Position numbers and translations under genes: made by a program. The notes under the pieces are model-generated. The model saw only the letters and a program-made list of their open reading frames with translations. It searched no databases and was not told the DNA's origin. Shown here piece after piece: positions 5,547-7,378 of a stretch of DNA of 7,378 bases (the first letter of the stretch is position 1; each line of letters opens with the position of its first letter). Origin of the DNA: a bacterium (GTDB lineage: Bacteria; SM23-31; JAUVVT01). The DNA lies in NCBI GenBank assembly GCA_030604505.1, contig JAUVVT010000076.1:1-7378 (forward strand). Reading direction: 5' to 3'.

Positions 5547-7378
5547 ATGCACAGAGCATCAAAGAGAAAAAAGAGCAAAAAAAATCAAGTCTTAGGGATT
5601 ATTGTTCTTGCGGTTTCGGTCTTACTTATTCTCGGTATAATTACTGGAAATAAATATCTGGGAGAACTGGGTGAATACATCCAGGAATACTTTTTACGTT
5701 ATACCTTTGGATATTCAACACTTGTTGTCCCATTTTTATTGTTTTGCTTTGGTTGGAATATCTTCTTCAGAAAAGGCATCTCACAACTCTTTAAATTTTC
5801 CTCATATTCACTCGTTTTAATGGTCATTATATCATTCGGCTTATCCTTTTTTAATATTTTGTTTGACGGAAAATTTGGAGATGCGTTTAGTTTAGGAGGA
5901 ACTGCAGGAATATTCCTTGCTAATAAGTCTCAAAAATTCTTGGGTTCTATCGGCAGTATAATAGTCTTAATTTCAATTTATTTAATTTATATTTTTAATT
6001 TATTTGATGTTGAACTGAGCGGAGTTTACCGTTTAGTTGAAAATAATATTAAAAAAGTATTTTCAAAAATAGGAAAATTTATAGAAGATAAAAACTTTAA
6101 AAGGAAAATAATATTTTTCTGGAAAGAGAGCAGAAAAAAAACCAAATCCCGAAAGAAAACTGAGCCTATGATAGAAAAGACAGAATATATTCCTGAAGAA
6201 AGAGAAGAAATAAAAATAACCTTCGATGAGAAAGAAGAGGTTGAAGAAGAATTATCGGTTCCCAAAGAAGTAAAAAAGGAACCCGGAGATTATGTTTTTC
6301 CTCCGATAGAACTTCTCGATTATCCTCCCGATACACAGAAAAAGATTTCTCAGAATGAATTGGTAAAAAAAGCTAAAATAATTGAGACGACACTATCTGA
6401 TTTTGGAGTCGGTGCGGAGGTCGTCAAGGTTATTCCCGGACCGGTAATCACATTATACGAAGTATCTCCGGCTCCGGGAGTTAAGATTAGTAAAATAGCA
6501 AGCCTGTCTGATGATTTGGCTCTTGCAATGAAAGCAAGAGGAATCAGAATTATCGCTCCCATACCCGGCAAGGCGGTTGTAGGAATTGAAATTCCCAATG
6601 AAGAATCTGTCAAAGTATATCTGAGAGGTCTTATTAGTTCGGAAAAATTTGTTGGTTATAAATCAAAACTGGGTATTGCTTTTGGTACAACTATTGAAGG
6701 ACAGGCATATATATCCAACCTTGCAAAAATGCCCCATCTTCTTATTGCAGGTTCTACCGGCTCGGGTAAAAGTGTTGGAATTAACACAATAATAGTAAAT
6801 ATTTTATATCGTGCGCTTCCGGATGAAGTGCAGTTCGCTATGATTGACCCAAAAAAACTTGAATTATCTGTTTACAAAAAATTAGTAAACCACCATCTCT
6901 TGACCGTTGAAGATATTGATGAAGATGTAATCACAAAACCTAATAATGCTGTTGTTCTCCTTAAATGTCTTGAAAGAGAGATGGAGAAAAGATACAGCAT
7001 TTTAGCGAAGACAGGGGTGAGAAATATTGAAGATTATAATCAAAAGATTTCTCAAGGAAAAGATGAAGAATTTTCCGAATGGGGTAAATTGAGTTATATT
7101 GTAGTAATAATTGATGAATTGGCTGACCTGATGATAACTTCGGGCAAAGAGATTGAAGAATCTGTTGCACGGCTTGCACAGATGGCAAGGGCAATCGGGA
7201 TTCATCTGGTAATCGCCACTCAAAGACCTTCTGTAGACGTTATAACGGGAGTAATAAAAGCAAACTTTTCTGCCCGAATCGCCTATCAAGTAGCCACAAA
7301 GGTAGATTCGAGAACTATACTTGATGTGAACGGAGCTGATCAATTGATAGGAAGAGGGGATATGCTCTTTTTACCAAC
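5547..7378 (+). CDS. ftsK: DNA translocase FtsK (3' end outside window)
   Basis: FtsK is a septum-anchored hexameric DNA pump that clears chromosome ends through the closing division site and helps resolve dimers. The frame runs open from ATG 5547 to the window end, 610 residues. A basic N-terminus ('KRKKSKK') precedes four membrane helices near 15-34, 58-74, 87-106 and 131-153. A charged Lys/Glu-rich linker (about 155-250) leads to the alpha domain with 'ELLDYPP' (255-261), 'PGPVITLYEVSPAPGVKISK' (297-316) and 'IAPIPGKAVVGIEIPNE' (336-352). The beta motor domain has Walker A GSTGSGKS (402-409), 'MIDPKKLELS', Walker B 'YIVVIIDE' ending at D523-E524, and 'ATQRPSVDVITG' with Q559. The C-terminal DNA-reading gamma domain lies beyond the window. 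The loop 'NHHLLTVEDIDEDVITKPNN' after the MIDPKK motif is of a type I associate with Bacteroidota/Ignavibacteria FtsK. GGG 9 bases before ATG is a weak ribosome site; an in-frame TTG at 5523 would add eight residues. Confidence 0.96.
   Translation, partial: MHRASKRKKSKKNQVLGIIVLAVSVLLILGIITGNKYLGELGEYIQEYFLRYTFGYSTLVVPFLLFCFGWNIFFRKGISQLFKFSSYSLVLMVIISFGLSFFNILFDGKFGDAFSLGGTAGIFLANKSQKFLGSIGSIIVLISIYLIYIFNLFDVELSGVYRLVENNIKKVFSKIGKFIEDKNFKRKIIFFWKESRKKTKSRKKTEPMIEKTEYIPEEREEIKITFDEKEEVEEELSVPKEVKKEPGDYVFPPIELLDYPPDTQKKISQNELVKKAKIIETTLSDFGVGAEVVKVIPGPVITLYEVSPAPGVKISKIASLSDDLALAMKARGIRIIAPIPGKAVVGIEIPNEESVKVYLRGLISSEKFVGYKSKLGIAFGTTIEGQAYISNLAKMPHLLIAGSTGSGKSVGINTIIVNILYRALPDEVQFAMIDPKKLELSVYKKLVNHHLLTVEDIDEDVITKPNNAVVLLKCLEREMEKRYSILAKTGVRNIEDYNQKISQGKDEEFSEWGKLSYIVVIIDELADLMITSGKEIEESVARLAQMARAIGIHLVIATQRPSVDVITGVIKANFSARIAYQVATKVDSRTILDVNGADQLIGRGDMLFLP

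Noticed and set aside
6026..7343. Minus-strand open frames within ftsK (for example 6026-6265, 6350-6613, 7002-7343)
   Set aside because: They lie entirely opposite the well-supported ftsK frame, show no recognisable motifs and have low-complexity composition, so they are shadows of the coding strand.

Overview
The window is AT-rich, densely packed bacterial chromosome with six protein genes, all on the + strand. The first gene lacks its 5' end and the last lacks its 3' end. The gene content is core metabolism, membrane export and chromosome segregation. I see no transposase, phage gene, CRISPR array, tRNA, rRNA or toxin/defence cassette. The lineage cannot be fixed from this stretch alone. 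The FtsK motor domain carries a His-His plus 'DIDEDVIT'-type loop that resembles FtsK of the Bacteroidota/Chlorobiota/Ignavibacteria side of the FCB group. The low GC content and mixed strong and weak Shine-Dalgarno sites fit that, so an FCB-group bacterium is my working guess (low to moderate confidence).

Layout: (1) 2-448 is the C-terminal part of a TPR-repeat protein. (2) 445-1302 is nadC, quinolinate phosphoribosyltransferase of NAD synthesis; its TTG start overlaps the TPR stop. (3) 1325-3067 is an MdlA/MsbA-like ABC exporter half-transporter. No normal start codon exists at its N-terminus, and the best start is an ATT at 1325 behind a GAGGG ribosome site. These three genes look like one transcription unit. 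(4) 3068-3184 is a 117-base AT-rich gap holding a TATAAT box and a good ribosome site. (5) 3185-4351 is a class I aminotransferase of the aspartate aminotransferase type. (6) A short gap with an inverted repeat precedes gcvT (4399-5469), the T-protein of the glycine cleavage system. (7) A gap of about 77 bases with a long imperfect hairpin precedes ftsK (5547 to the window end), the DNA translocase.

Functional links are loose. nadC feeds NAD synthesis, the aminotransferase handles amino-acid nitrogen, and GcvT feeds one-carbon units into folate. The exporter and FtsK act at the inner membrane. Neither the obligate GcvT partners (P, H and L proteins) nor an obvious partner for the exporter lies in the window, so they must be encoded elsewhere if present.

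I did not find a convincing undescribed system. The points most worth a second look are the apparent ATT start of the ABC exporter, its degenerate catalytic site (Asp in place of the Walker B Glu) without an adjacent partner gene, and the two intergenic inverted repeats, which may be dispersed genomic repeats or terminators.
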